Notes under the pieces: generated by a model
Databases searched by the model: none
Seen by the model: the letters and a program-made list of their open reading frames with translations, nothing else
Told to the model about the DNA's origin: nothing
Part shown: piece by piece, positions 11,068-26,386 of the stretch
Layout: each line of letters opens with the position of its first letter
Position numbering within the stretch: the first letter of the stretch is position 1
Program-made: the position numbers and the translations under genes
NCBI RefSeq assembly: GCF_033807715.1
Contig: NC_084587.1
Location: 14,179,017-14,243,016 of the forward strand
Length of the DNA: 64,000 bases
Reading direction: 5' to 3'
DNA from: Cololabis saira
Taxonomy: Eukaryota; Chordata; Actinopteri; Beloniformes; Belonidae

Positions 11068-11211
11068 AAAAGGCGAGTCTCAGCTGTCAATCAAAAGAAC
11101 GGGGTAGAACGTGGGGCCGATAACGCGTTTAGTGTGGACAGAGCGCGTCCGATTCCACGCAGTGCGGCGCGACAGTTGGACGCTCGCATGCAGTTAGGAC
11201 AGGCTGTTACA

Positions 11212-14200
11212 CCATGGCTTTTACACCATATTCTAAATGCATTTTTGAAATAAATGAACTTTTACACCATCTCTAAATGCATTTTTGAAACAAATGAGCT
11301 TTTACACCATATTCTAAATGCATTATTGTAATAAATGAACTTTTACACCATATTCTAAATGCATTTTTGAAATAAATGAACTTTTACACCATCTCTAAAT
11401 GCATTTTTGAAACAAATGAGCTTTTACACCATATTCTAAATGCATATTTGAAATAAATGAACTTCTACACCATATTCTAGATTTCATTTTTGAAATAAAT
11501 GAACTTTTACACCATATTCTAAATGCATATTTGAAATAAATGAACTTCTACACCATATTCTAGATTTCATTTTTGAAACAAATAAACTTTTACACCATAT
11601 TCTAGATTTCATTTTTGAAACAAATGAACTTTTACACCATATTCCAGATTTCATTTTTGAAACAAATGAACTTTTACACCATATTCTAGATTTCATTTTT
11701 GAAATAAATAAGCTTTTACACCGTATTCTAAATGCATATTTGAAATAAATGAACTTTTACACCATATTCCAGATTTCATTTTTGAAACAAATGAACTTTT
11801 ACACCATATTCTAGATTTCATTTTTGAAACAAATGAACTTTTACACCATATTCTAGATTTCATTTTTGAAACAAATGAACTTTTACACCATATTCCAGAT
11901 TTCATTTTTGAAACAAATGAACTTTTACACCATATTCTAGATTTCATTTTTGAAATAAATAAGCTTTTACACCATATTCTAAATGCATATTTGAAATAAA
12001 TGAACTTTTACACCATATTCCAGATTTCATTTTTGAAACAAATGAACTTTTACACCATATTCTAGATTTCATTTTTGAAACAAATGAACTTTTACACCAT
12101 ATTCCAGATTTCATTTTTGAAACAAATGAACTTTTACACCATATTCTAGATTTCATTTTTGAAATAAATAAGCTTTTACACCATATTCTAAATGCATATT
12201 TGAAATAAATGAACTTTTACACCATATTCCAGATTTCATTTTTGAAATAAATGAACTTTTACACCATATTCTAGATTTCATTTTTGAAACAAATGAACTT
12301 TTACACCATATTCCAGATTTCATTTTTGAAACAAATGAACTTTTACACCATATTCTAGATTTCATTTTTGAAATAAATAAGCTTTTACACCATATTCTAA
12401 ATGCATATTTGAAATAAATGAACTTTTACACCATATTCCAGATTTCATTTTTGAAACAAATGAACTTTTACACCATATTCTAGATTTCATTTTTGAAACA
12501 AATGAACTTTTACACCATATTCTAAATGCATTTTTGAAATAAATGAACCTTTACACCATCTCTAAATGCATTTTTGAAACAAATGAGCTTTTACACCATA
12601 TTCTAAATGCATATTTGAAATAAATGAACTTCTACACCATATTCTAGATTTCATTTTTGAAATAAATGAACTTCTACACCATATTCTAGATTTCATTTTT
12701 GAAACAAATGAACTTTTACACCATATTCTAGATTTTATTTTTGAAACAAATGAACTTTTACACCATATTCCAGATTTCATTTTTGAAACAAATGAACTTT
12801 TACACCATATTCTAGATTTCATTTTTGAAATAAATAAGCTTTTACACCATATTCTAAATGCATATTTGAAATAAATGAACTTTTACACCATATTCCAGAT
12901 TTCATTTTTGAAACAAATGAACTTTTACACCATGTTCTAGATTTCATTTTTGAAACAAATGAACTTTTACACCATATTCTAGATTTCATTTTTGAAACAA
13001 ATGAACTTTTACACCATATTCCAGATTTCATTTTTGAAACAAATGAACTTTTACACCATATTCTAGATTTCATTTTTGAAATAAATAAGCTTTTACACCA
13101 TATTCTAAATGCATATTTGAAATAAATGAACTTTTACACCATATTCCAGATTTCATTTTTGAAACAAATGAACTTTTACACCATATTCTAGATTTCATTT
13201 TTGAAACAAATGAACTTTTACACCATATTCCAGATTTCATTTTTGAAACAAATGAACTTTTACACCATATTCTAGATTTCATTTTTGAAATAAATAAGCT
13301 TTTACACCATATTCTAAATGCATATTTGAAATAAATGAACTTTTACACCATATTCCAGATTTCATTTTTGAAATAAATGAACTTTTACACCATATTCTAG
13401 ATTTCATTTTTGAAACAAATGAACTTTTACACCATATTCCAGATTTCATTTTTGAAACAAATGAACTTTTACACCATATTCTAGATTTCATTTTTGAAAT
13501 AAATAAGCTTTTACACCATATTCTAAATGCATATTTGAAATAAATGAACTTCTACACCATATTCTAGATTTCATTTTTGAAACAAATGAACTTTTACACC
13601 ATATTCTAGATTTCATTTTTGAAACAAATGAACTTTTACACCATATTCTAGATTTCATTTTTGAAACAAATGAACTTTTACACCATATTCCAGATTTCAT
13701 TTTTGAAACAAATGAACTTTTACACCATATTCTAGATTTCATTTTTGAAACAAATGAACTTTTACACCATATTCTAGATTTCATTTTTGAAACAAATGAA
13801 CTTTTACACCATATTCCAGATTTCATTTTTGAAACAAATGAACTTTTACACCATATTCTAGATTTCATTTTTGAAACAAATGAACTTTTACACCATATTC
13901 TAAATGCATTTTTGAAATAAATGAACTTTTACACCATCTCTAAATGCATTTTTGAAACAAATGAGCTTTTACACCATATTCTAAATGCATATTTGAAATA
14001 AATGAACTTCTACACCATATTCTAGATTTCATTTTTGAAATAAATGAACTTCTACACCATATTCTAGATTTCATTTTTGAAACAAATGAACTTTTACACC
14101 ATATTCTAGATTTTATTTTTGAAACAAATGAACTTTTACACCATATTCCAGATTTCATTTTTGAAACAAATGAACTTTTACACCATATTCTAGATTTCAT

Positions 14201-17200
14201 TTTTGAAATAAATAAGCTTTTACACCATATTCTAAATGCATATTTGAAATAAATGAACTTTTACACCATATTCCAGATTTCATTTTTGAAACAAATGAAC
14301 TTTTACACCATATTCCAGATTTCATTTTTGAAACAAATGAACTTTTACACCATATTCTAGATTTCATTTTTGAAACAAATGAACTTTTACACCATATTCT
14401 AGATTTCATTTTTGAAACAAATGAACTTTTACACCATATTCCAGATTTCATTTTTGAAACAAATGAACTTTTACACCATATTCTAGATTTCATTTTTGAA
14501 ATAAATAAGCTTTTACACCATATTCTAAATGCATATTTGAAATAAATGAACTTTTACACCATATTCCAGATTTCATTTTTGAAACAAATGAACTTTTACA
14601 CCATATTCTAGATTTCATTTTTGAAACAAATGAACTTTTACACCATATTCTAAATGCATATTTGAAATAAATGAACTTCTACACCATATTCTAGATTTCA
14701 TTTTTGAAATAAATGAACTTCTACACCATATTCTAGATTTCATTTTTGAAACAAATGAACTTTTACACCATATTCTAGATTTTATTTTTGAAACAAATGA
14801 ACTTTTACACCATATTCCAGATTTCATTTTTGAAACAAATGAACTTTTACACCATATTCTAGATTTCATTTTTGAAATAAATAAGCTTTTACACCATATT
14901 CTAAATGCATATTTGAAATAAATGAACTTTTACACCATATTCCAGATTTCATTTTTGAAACAAATGAACTTTTACACCATATTCCAGATTTCATTTTTGA
15001 AACAAATGAACTTTTACACCATATTCTAGATTTCATTTTTGAAACAAATGAACTTTTACACCATATTCTAGATTTCATTTTTGAAACAAATGAACTTTTA
15101 CACCATATTCCAGATTTCATTTTTGAAACAAATGAACTTTTACACCATATTCTAGATTTCATTTTTGAAACAAATGAACTTTTACACCATATTCTAGATT
15201 TCATTTTTGAAACAAATGAACTTTTACACCATATTCCAGATTTCATTTTTGAAACAAATGAACTTTTACACCATATTCTAGATTTCATTTTTGAAACAAA
15301 TGAACTTTTACACCATATTCTAAATGCATTTTTGAAATAAATGAACTTTTACACCATCTCTAAATGCATTTTTGAAACAAATGAGCTTTTACACCATATT
15401 CTAAATGCATATTTGAAATAAATGAACTTCTACACCATATTCTAGATTTCATTTTTGAAATAAATGAACTTCTACACCATATTCTAGATTTCATTTTTGA
15501 AACAAATGAACTTTTACACCATATTCCAGATTTCATTTTTGAAACAAATGAACTTTTACACCATATTCTAGATTTCATTTTTGAAATAAATAAGCTTTTA
15601 CACCATATTCTAAATGCATATTTGAAATAAATGAACTTTTACACCATATTCCAGATTTCATTTTTGAAATAAATGAACTTTTACACCATATTCTAGATTT
15701 CATTTTTGAAACAAATGAACTTTTACACCATATTCTAGATTTCATTTTTGAAACAAATGAACTTTTACACCATATTCCAGATTTCATTTTTGAAACAAAT
15801 GAACTTTTACACCATATTCTAGATTTCATTTTTGAAATAAATAAGCTTTTACACCATATTCTAAATGCATATTTGAAATAAATGAACTTTTACACCATAT
15901 TCCAGATTTCATTTTTGAAATAAATGAACTTTTACACCATATTCTAGATTTCATTTTTGAAACAAATGAACTTTTACACCATATTCTAGATTTCATTTTT
16001 GAAACAAATGAACTTTTACACCATATTCCAGATTTCATTTTTGAAACAAATGAACTTTTACACCATATTCTAGATTTCATTTTTGAAATAAATAAGCTTT
16101 TACACCATATTCTAAATGCATATTTGAAATAAATGAACTTTTACACCATATTCCAGATTTCATTTTTGAAACAAATGAACTTTTACACCATATTCTAGAT
16201 TTCATTTTTGAAATAAATGAGCTTTTACACCATATTCCAGATTTCATTTTTGAAATAAATGAACTTTTACACCATATTCTAGATTTCATTTTTGAAATAA
16301 ATGAACTTTTACACCATATTCCAGATTTCATTTTTGAAACAAATGAACTTTTACACCATATTCTAAATGCATTTTTGAAATAAATGAACTTTTACACCAT
16401 CTCTAAATGCATTTTTGAAACAAATGAGCTTTTACACCATATTCTAAATGCATTATTGAAATAAATGAACTTTTACACCATATTCTAGATTTCATTTTTG
16501 AAATAAATGAACTTTTACACCATATTCTAAATGCATATTTGAAATAAATGAACTTCTACACCATATTCTAGATTTCATTTTTGAAACAAATGAACTTTTA
16601 CACCATATTCTAGATTTTATTTTTGAAACAAATGAACTTTTACACCATATTCCAGATTTCATTTTTGAAACAAATGAACTTTTACACCATATTCTAGATT
16701 TCATTTTTGAAATAAATAAGCTTTTACACCATATTCTAAATGCATATTTGAAATAAATGAACTTTTACACCATATTCCAGATTTCATTTTTGAAACAAAT
16801 GAACTTTTACACCATATTCCAGATTTCATTTTTGAAACAAATGAACTTTTACACCATATTCTAGATTTCATTTTTGAAACAAATGAACTTTTACACCATA
16901 TTCTAGATTTCATTTTTGAAACAAATGAACTTTTACACCATATTCCAGATTTCATTTTTGAAACAAATGAACTTTTACACCATATTCTAGATTTCATTTT
17001 TGAAACAAATGAACTTTTACACCATATTCTAGATTTCATTTTTGAAACAAATGAACTTTTACACCATATTCCAGATTTCATTTTTGAAACAAATGAACTT
17101 TTACACCATATTCTAGATTTCATTTTTGAAACAAATGAACTTTTACACCATATTCTAAATGCATTTTTGAAATAAATGAACTTTTACACCATCTCTAAAT

Positions 17201-20200
17201 GCATTTTTGAAACAAATGAGCTTTTACACCATATTCTAAATGCATATTTGAAATAAATGAACTTCTACACCATATTCTAGATTTCATTTTTGAAATAAAT
17301 GAACTTCTACACCATATTCTAGATTTCATTTTTGAAACAAATGAACTTTTACACCATATTCCAGATTTCATTTTTGAAACAAATGAACTTTTACACCATA
17401 TTCTAGATTTCATTTTTGAAATAAATAAGCTTTTACACCATATTCTAAATGCATATTTGAAATAAATGAACTTTTACACCATATTCCAGATTTCATTTTT
17501 GAAATAAATGAACTTTTACACCATATTCTAGATTTCATTTTTGAAACAAATGAACTTTTACACCATATTCTAGATTTCATTTTTGAAACAAATGAACTTT
17601 TACACCATATTCCAGATTTCATTTTTGAAACAAATGAACTTTTACACCATATTCTAGATTTCATTTTTGAAACAAATGAACTTTTACACCATATTCTAAA
17701 TGCATTTTTGAAATAAATGAACTTTTACACCATCTCTAAATGCATTTTTGAAACAAATGAGCTTTTACACCATATTCTAAATGCATATTTGAAATAAATG
17801 AACTTCTACACCATATTCTAGATTTCATTTTTGAAATAAATGAACTTCTACACCATATTCTAGATTTCATTTTTGAAACAAATGAACTTTTACACCATAT
17901 TCTAGATTTTATTTTTGAAACAAATGAACTTTTACACCATATTCTAGATTTTATTTTTGAAACAAATGAACTTTTACACCATATTCCAGATTTCATTTTT
18001 GAAACAAATGAACTTTTACACCATATTCTAGATTTCATTTTTGAAATAAATAAGCTTTTACACCATATTCTAAATGCATATTTGAAATAAATGAACTTTT
18101 ACACCATATTCCAGATTTCATTTTTGAAACAAATGAACTTTTACACCATATTCTAGATTTCATTTTTGAAATAAATGAGCTTTTACACCATATTCCAGAT
18201 TTCATTTTTGAAATAAATGAACTTTTACACCATATTCTAGATTTCATTTTTGAAATAAATGAACTTTTACACCATATTCCAGATTTCATTTTTGAAACAA
18301 ATGAACTTTTACACCATATTCTAAATGCATTTTTGAAATAAATGAACTTTTACACCATCTCTAAATGCATTTTTGAAACAAATGAGCTTTTACACCATAT
18401 TCTAAATGCATTATTGAAATAAATGAACTTTTACACCATATTCTAGATTTCATTTTTGAAATAAATGAACTTTTACACCATATTCTAAATGCATATTTGA
18501 AATAAATGAACTTCTACACCATATTCTAGATTTCATTTTTGAAACAAATGAACTTTTACACCATATTCTAGATTTTATTTTTGAAACAAATGAACTTTTA
18601 CACCATATTCCAGATTTCATTTTTGAAACAAATGAACTTTTACACCATATTCTAGATTTCATTTTTGAAATAAATAAGCTTTTACACCATATTCTAAATG
18701 CATATTTGAAATAAATGAACTTTTACACCATATTCCAGATTTCATTTTTGAAACAAATGAACTTTTACACCATATTCCAGATTTCATTTTTGAAACAAAT
18801 GAACTTTTACACCATATTCTAGATTTCATTTTTGAAACAAATGAACTTTTACACCATATTCTAGATTTCATTTTTGAAACAAATGAACTTTTACACCATA
18901 TTCCAGATTTCATTTTTGAAACAAATGAACTTTTACACCATATTCTAGATTTCATTTTTGAAACAAATGAACTTTTACACCATATTCTAGATTTCATTTT
19001 TGAAACAAATGAACTTTTACACCATATTCCAGATTTCATTTTTGAAACAAATGAACTTTTACACCATATTCTAGATTTCATTTTTGAAACAAATGAACTT
19101 TTACACCATATTCTAAATGCATTTTTGAAATAAATGAACTTTTACACCATCTCTAAATGCATTTTTGAAACAAATGAGCTTTTACACCATATTCTAAATG
19201 CATATTTGAAATAAATGAACTTCTACACCATATTCTAGATTTCATTTTTGAAATAAATGAACTTCTACACCATATTCTAGATTTCATTTTTGAAACAAAT
19301 GAACTTTTACACCATATTCCAGATTTCATTTTTGAAACAAATGAACTTTTACACCATATTCTAGATTTCATTTTTGAAATAAATAAGCTTTTACACCATA
19401 TTCTAAATGCATATTTGAAATAAATGAACTTTTACACCATATTCCAGATTTCATTTTTGAAATAAATGAACTTTTACACCATATTCTAGATTTCATTTTT
19501 GAAACAAATGAACTTTTACACCATATTCTAGATTTCATTTTTGAAACAAATGAACTTTTACACCATATTCCAGATTTCATTTTTGAAACAAATGAACTTT
19601 TACACCATATTCTAGATTTCATTTTTGAAACAAATGAACTTTTACACCATATTCTAGATTTCATTTTTGAAACAAATAAACTTTTACACCATATTCTAGA
19701 TTTCATTTTTGAAACAAATGAACTTTTACACCATATTCCAGATTTCATTTTTGAAACAAATGAACTTTTACACCATATTCTAGATTTCATTTTTGAAACA
19801 AATGAACTTTTACACCATATTCTAAATGCATTTTTGAAATAAATGAACTTTTACACCATCTCTAAATGCATTTTTGAAACAAATGAGCTTTTACACCATA
19901 TTCTAAATGCATATTTGAAATAAATGAACTTCTACACCATATTCTAGATTTCATTTTTGAAATAAATGAACTTCTACACCATATTCTAGATTTCATTTTT
20001 GAAACAAATGAACTTTTACACCATATTCCAGATTTCATTTTTGAAACAAATGAACTTTTACACCATATTCTAGATTTCATTTTTGAAATAAATAAGCTTT
20101 TACACCATATTCTAAATGCATATTTGAAATAAATGAACTTTTACACCATATTCCAGATTTCATTTTTGAAACAAATGAACTTTTACACCATATTCTAGAT

Positions 20201-23200
20201 TTCATTTTTGAAACAAATGAACTTTTACACCATATTCTAGATTTCATTTTTGAAACAAATGAACTTTTACACCATATTCCAGATTTCATTTTTGAAACAA
20301 ATGAACTTTTACACCATATTCTAGATTTCATTTTTGAAACAAATGAACTTTTACACCATATTCTAAATGCATTTTTGAAATAAATGAACTTTTACACCAT
20401 CTCTAAATGCATTTTTGAAACAAATGAGCTTTTACACCATATTCTAAATGCATATTTGAAATAAATGAACTTCTACACCATATTCTAGATTTCATTTTTG
20501 AAATAAATGAACTTCTACACCATATTCTAGATTTCATTTTTGAAACAAATGAACTTTTACACCATATTCCAGATTTCATTTTTGAAACAAATGAACTTTT
20601 ACACCATATTCTAGATTTCATTTTTGAAATAAATAAGCTTTTACACCATATTCTAAATGCATATTTGAAATAAATGAACTTTTACACCATATTCCAGATT
20701 TCATTTTTGAAATAAATGAACTTTTACACCATATTCTAGATTTCATTTTTGAAACAAATGAACTTTTACACCATATTCTAGATTTCATTTTTGAAACAAA
20801 TGAACTTTTACACCATATTCCAGATTTCATTTTTGAAACAAATGAACTTTTACACCATATTCTAGATTTCATTTTTGAAACAAATGAACTTTTACACCAT
20901 ATTCTAAATGCATTTTTGAAATAAATGAACTTTTACACCATCTCTAAATGCATTTTTGAAACAAATGAGCTTTTACACCATATTCTAAATGCATATTTGA
21001 AATAAATGAACTTCTACACCATATTCTAGATTTCATTTTTGAAATAAATGAACTTCTACACCATATTCTAGATTTCATTTTTGAAACAAATGAACTTTTA
21101 CACCATATTCTAGATTTTATTTTTGAAACAAATGAACTTTTACACCATATTCTAGATTTTATTTTTGAAACAAATGAACTTTTACACCATATTCCAGATT
21201 TCATTTTTGAAACAAATGAACTTTTACACCATATTCTAGATTTCATTTTTGAAATAAATAAGCTTTTACACCATATTCTAAATGCATATTTGAAATAAAT
21301 GAACTTTTACACCATATTCCAGATTTCATTTTTGAAACAAATGAACTTTTACACCATATTCTAGATTTCATTTTTGAAATAAATGAGCTTTTACACCATA
21401 TTCCAGATTTCATTTTTGAAATAAATGAACTTTTACACCATATTCTAGATTTCATTTTTGAAATAAATGAACTTTTACACCATATTCCAGATTTCATTTT
21501 TGAAACAAATGAACTTTTACACCATATTCTAAATGCATTTTTGAAATAAATGAACTTTTACACCATCTCTAAATGCATTTTTGAAACAAATGAGCTTTTA
21601 CACCATATTCTAAATGCATTATTGAAATAAATGAACTTTTACACCATATTCTAGATTTCATTTTTGAAATAAATGAACTTTTACACCATATTCTAAATGC
21701 ATATTTGAAATAAATGAACTTCTACACCATATTCTAGATTTCATTTTTGAAACAAATGAACTTTTACACCATATTCCAGATTTCATTTTTGAAACAAATG
21801 AACTTTTACACCATATTCTAGATTTCATTTTTGAAATAAATAAGCTTTTACACCATATTCTAAATGCATATTTGAAATAAATGAACTTTTACACCATATT
21901 CCAGATTTCATTTTTGAAATAAATGAACTTTTACACCATATTCTAGATTTCATTTTTGAAACAAATGAACTTTTACACCATATTCTAGATTTCATTTTTG
22001 AAACAAATGAACTTTTACACCATATTCCAGATTTCATTTTTGAAACAAATGAACTTTTACACCATATTCTAAATGCATTTTTGAAATAAATGAACTTTTA
22101 CACCATATTCCAGATTTCATTTTTGAAATAAATAAGCTTTTACACCATATTCTAAATGCATATTTGAAATAAATGAACTTTTACACCATATTCCAGATTT
22201 CATTTTTGAAACAAATGAACTTTTACACCATATTCCAGATTTCATTTTTGAAACAAATGAACTTTTACACCATATTCTAGATTTCATTTTTGAAACAAAT
22301 GAACTTTTACACCATATTCTAGATTTCATTTTTGAAACAAATGAACTTTTACACCATATTCCAGATTTCATTTTTGAAACAAATGAACTTTTACACCATA
22401 TTCTAGATTTCATTTTTGAAACAAATGAACTTTTACACCATATTCTAAATGCATATTTGAAATAAATGAACTTCTACACCATATTCTAGATTTCATTTTT
22501 GAAATAAATGAACTTCTACACCATATTCTAGATTTCATTTTTGAAACAAATGAACTTTTACACCATATTCTAGATTTTATTTTTGAAACAAATGAACTTT
22601 TACACCATATTCCAGATTTCATTTTTGAAACAAATGAACTTTTACACCATATTCTAGATTTCATTTTTGAAATAAATAAGCTTTTACACCATATTCTAAA
22701 TGCATATTTGAAATAAATGAACTTTTACACCATATTCCAGATTTCATTTTTGAAACAAATGAACTTTTACACCATATTCCAGATTTCATTTTTGAAACAA
22801 ATGAACTTTTACGCCATATTCTAGATTTCATTTTTGAAATAAATGAGCTTTTACACCATATTCCAGATTTCATTTTTGAAATAAATGAACTTTTACACCA
22901 TATTCTAGATTTCATTTTTGAAATAAATGAACTTTTACACCATATTCCAGATTTCATTTTTGAAACAAATGAACTTTTACACCATATTCTAAATGCATTT
23001 TTGAAATAAATGAACTTTTACACCATCTCTAAATGCATTTTTGAAACAAATGAGCTTTTACACCATATTCTAAATGCATTATTGAAATAAATGAACTTTT
23101 ACACCATATTCTAGATTTCATTTTTGAAATAAATGAACTTTTACACCATATTCTAAATGCATATTTGAAATAAATGAACTTCTACACCATATTCTAGATT

Positions 23201-25448
23201 TCATTTTTGAAACAAATGAACTTTTACACCATATTCCAGATTTCATTTTTGAAACAAATGAACTTTTACACCATATTCTAGATTTCATTTTTGAAATAAA
23301 TAAGCTTTTACACCATATTCTAAATGCATATTTGAAATAAATGAACTTTTACACCATATTCCAGATTTCATTTTTGAAATAAATGAACTTTTACACCATA
23401 TTCTAGATTTCATTTTTGAAACAAATGAACTTTTACACCATATTCTAGATTTCATTTTTGAAACAAATGAACTTTTACACCATATTCCAGATTTCATTTT
23501 TGAAACAAATGAACTTTTACACCATATTCTAAATGCATTTTTGAAATAAATGAACTTTTACACCATATTCCAGATTTCATTTTTGAAATAAATAAGCTTT
23601 TACACCATATTCTAAATGCATATTTGAAATAAATGAACTTTTACACCATATTCCAGATTTCATTTTTGAAATAAATGAACTTTTACACCATATTCTAGAT
23701 TTCATTTTTGAAACAAATGAACTTTTACACCATATTCTAGATTTCATTTTTGAAACAAATGAACTTTTACACCATATTCCAGATTTCATTTTTGAAACAA
23801 ATGAACTTTTACACCATATTCTAAATGCATTTTTGAAATAAATGAACTTTTACACCATCTCTAAATGCATTTTTGAAACAAATGAGCTTTTACACCATAT
23901 TCTAAATGCATATTTGAAATAAATGAACTTCTACACCATATTCTAGATTTCATTTTTGAAATAAATGAACTTCTACACCATATTCTAGATTTCATTTTTG
24001 AAACAAATGAACTTTTACACCATATTCTAGATTTTATTTTTGAAACAAATGAACTTTTACACCATATTCCAGATTTCATTTTTGAAACAAATGAACTTTT
24101 ACACCATATTCTAGATTTCATTTTTGAAATAAATAAGCTTTTACACCATATTCTAAATGCATATTTGAAATAAATGAACTTTTACACCATATTCCAGATT
24201 TCATTTTTGAAACAAATGAACTTTTACACCATATTCCAGATTTCATTTTTGAAACAAATGAACTTTTACGCCATATTCTAGATTTCATTTTTGAAATAAA
24301 TGAGCTTTTACACCATATTCCAGATTTCATTTTTGAAATAAATGAACTTTTACACCATATTCTAGATTTCATATTTGAAACAAATGAACTTTTACACCAT
24401 ATTCTAGATTTTATTTTTGAAACAAATGAACTTTTACACCATATTCCAGATTTCATTTTTGAAACAAATGAACTTTTACACCATATTCTAGATTTCATTT
24501 TTGAAATAAATAAGCTTTTACACCATATTCTAAATGCATATTTGAAATAAATGAACTTTTACACCATATTCCAGATTTCATTTTTGAAACAAATGAACTT
24601 TTACACCATATTCCAGATTTCATTTTTGAAATAAATGAACTTTTACACCATATTCTAGATTTCATATTTGAAACAAATGAACTTTTACACCATATTCCAG
24701 ATTTCATTTTTGAAATAAATGAACTTTTACACCATATTCTAGATTTCATATTTGAAACAAATGAACTTTTACACCATATTCTAGATTTTATTTTTGAAAC
24801 AAATGAACTTTTACACCATATTCCAGATTTCATTTTTGAAACAAATGAACTTTTACACCATATTCCAGATTTCATTTTTGAAATAAATGAACTTTTACAC
24901 CATATTCTAGATTTCATATTTGAAATAAATAAGCTTTTACACCATATTCTAAATGCATATTTGAAATAAATGAACTTTTACACCATATTCTAGATTTCAT
25001 TTTTGAAATAAATGAACTTTTACACCATATTCTAAATGCATATTTGAAATAAATGAACTTCTACACCATATTCTAGATTTCATTTTTGAAACAAATGAAC
25101 TTTTACACCATATTCCAGATTTCATTTTTGAAACAAATGAACTTTTACACCATATTCTAGATTTCATTTTTGAAATAAATAAGCTTTTACACCATATTCT
25201 AAATGCATATTTGAAATAAATGAACTTTTACACCATATTCCAGATTTCATTTTTGAAATAAATGAACTTTTACACCATATTCCAGATTTCATTTTTGAAA
25301 CAAATGAACTTTTACACCATATTCTAGATTTCATTTTTGAAACAAATTAACTTTTACACCATATTCTAAATGCATTATTGAAATAAATGAACTTTTACAC
25401 CATATTCTAGATTTCATTTTTGAAATAAATGAGCTTTTACACCATATT
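11212..25448. repeat. 42-bp satellite DNA array, about 14.2 kb
   Basis: Roughly 340 head-to-tail monomers of 42 bp, each containing CTTTTACACCATATTC followed by TAGATTTCATTTTTGAAA or variants TAAATGCATATTTGAAA and CCAGATTTCATTTTTG. A 40-bp variant with CACCATCTCTAAATGC recurs. Most type-1 monomers carry an XbaI site (TCTAGA); a variant carries HindIII (AAGCTT). As 42 is a multiple of three, the minus strand translates into endless KSRIWCKSSFVSK-like peptides; these are not genes. Variants are ordered into higher-order repeats. Confidence 0.97.
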
Positions 25449-25683
25449 CTTCACCTGTAGATTATATTCTACATCTGGGCTGATGTGGACATACGTAGCA
25501 TAGGAGGATATTTCTACGTGTATTTCAGTTGTATTTCAGTTGCTAGTTACTTACTGTGGAGGGTGCTGGGTGGAGCGGCGGTGTCCGTTCGAGCTACGGC
25601 GTCGCCGGGGGCCGTGAGATGGGTGGGATGGGAGGGAGACGCAATGCCCGTGCGGGTCGGTGTTGGTTGTCCTCGCGGGGCCG
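25449..25683. other. Unique flank between satellite and minisatellite
   Basis: The last satellite monomer ends in CACCATATTCTTCACC. A transition to GC-rich sequence follows from about 25560. No gene recognised. Confidence 0.4.
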
Positions 25684-25872
25684 GAGGCAATCCGGCGCTG
25701 AAAAGGTCCCGGGGCCGGCGGCAATCCGGCGCTGAAAAGGTCCCGGGGCCGGCGGCAATCCGGCGCTGAAGAAGGTCCCGGGGCCGGAGGCAATCCGGCG
25801 CTGAAGAAGGTCCCGGGGCCGGCGGCAATCCGGCGCTGAAGAAGGTCCCGGGGCCGACGGGAATCCGGCGTC
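25684..25872. repeat. GC-rich 34/35-bp minisatellite
   Basis: Five to six units of AATCCGGCGCTGAA(GA)AGG followed by TCCCGGGGCCGGCGGC, length alternating 34 and 35 bp through an AAAAGG/AAGAAGG difference. The overlapping open frames (Pro/Arg/Gly-rich) are repeat translations. Confidence 0.9.
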
Positions 25873-26386
25873 AGTGCAAACCGCGAAGCCGGCGGACAGG
25901 GCGAGTTGTTTCCCCGGTACGTGGTGCTGGTTTCAGAGTCTGGTGGTAAGGAGGCTAGAGGAGGAGGAATGCTCTATAGCTCTCAAAAGAGCTTTTTGTT
26001 TAATTCTTGAATGAATCCCACGAAGGTTCTGGCGTCTTCAACGGCAACTCTTCAAGTATTGTGGTCTTCAGGTGTAGTTCGGGTATTATTTCTGTGACGT
26101 GTTATCCTGTGGTCACTGCCCGCGGGTTCGCGGTTTTCACTTATTTTCAGATATTCATCTATTTAATAGTTTTATTTTGTGTGTTAAAGTTCTTTCTCCG
26201 ATATGTTCCTTTTTGGTTAGATTTTATGTTTTAGATTTTTATTTTCTTTTATAGTTAAGTCCATTATATTTTTGATTCTGTCTATTAAGGTTGGTCTGTA
26301 GTTATTTTCGGGTTTATAGACCCCTTTCCAGCCTACGTCATCACAGGATGCGCGCGCATTGTTATCAGCCGAGTTATCAGACCTCA
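25873..26386. other. No gene seen
   Basis: Unique-looking sequence with T-rich stretches from 26120. The 75-codon open frame near 26007 shows no recognisable domain. GATGCGCGCGCATTG at 26347 is a short palindrome. Confidence 0.4.

Larger units (their letters stand above)
9249..11205. mobile_element. Non-autonomous DNA transposon, about 1.95 kb, carrying nested MITEs
   Basis: Imperfect inverted ends: left CACCGTGTCCACACTGCATG at 9249 and right, in reverse complement, CAGCCTGTCCTAACTGCATG. Both continue into GCGA and GC-rich CGACGCG text. Possible TTA flanks on both sides. An internal direct duplication (about 9405-9545 against 9725-9905) shares CAATAAAGTGGCAGCTGCTG. Two further MITEs sit inside. 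The right end touches the first satellite monomer. Confidence 0.65.

Noticed and set aside
11484..24917. Many minus-strand open frames of 70-140 codons with KSRIWCKSSFVSK repeats
   Set aside because: They are the translation of the 42-bp satellite (14 codons per unit); no start context, introns or domain.
25547..25828. Pro/Ala-rich 93-codon open frame
   Set aside because: Translation of the GC-rich minisatellite.
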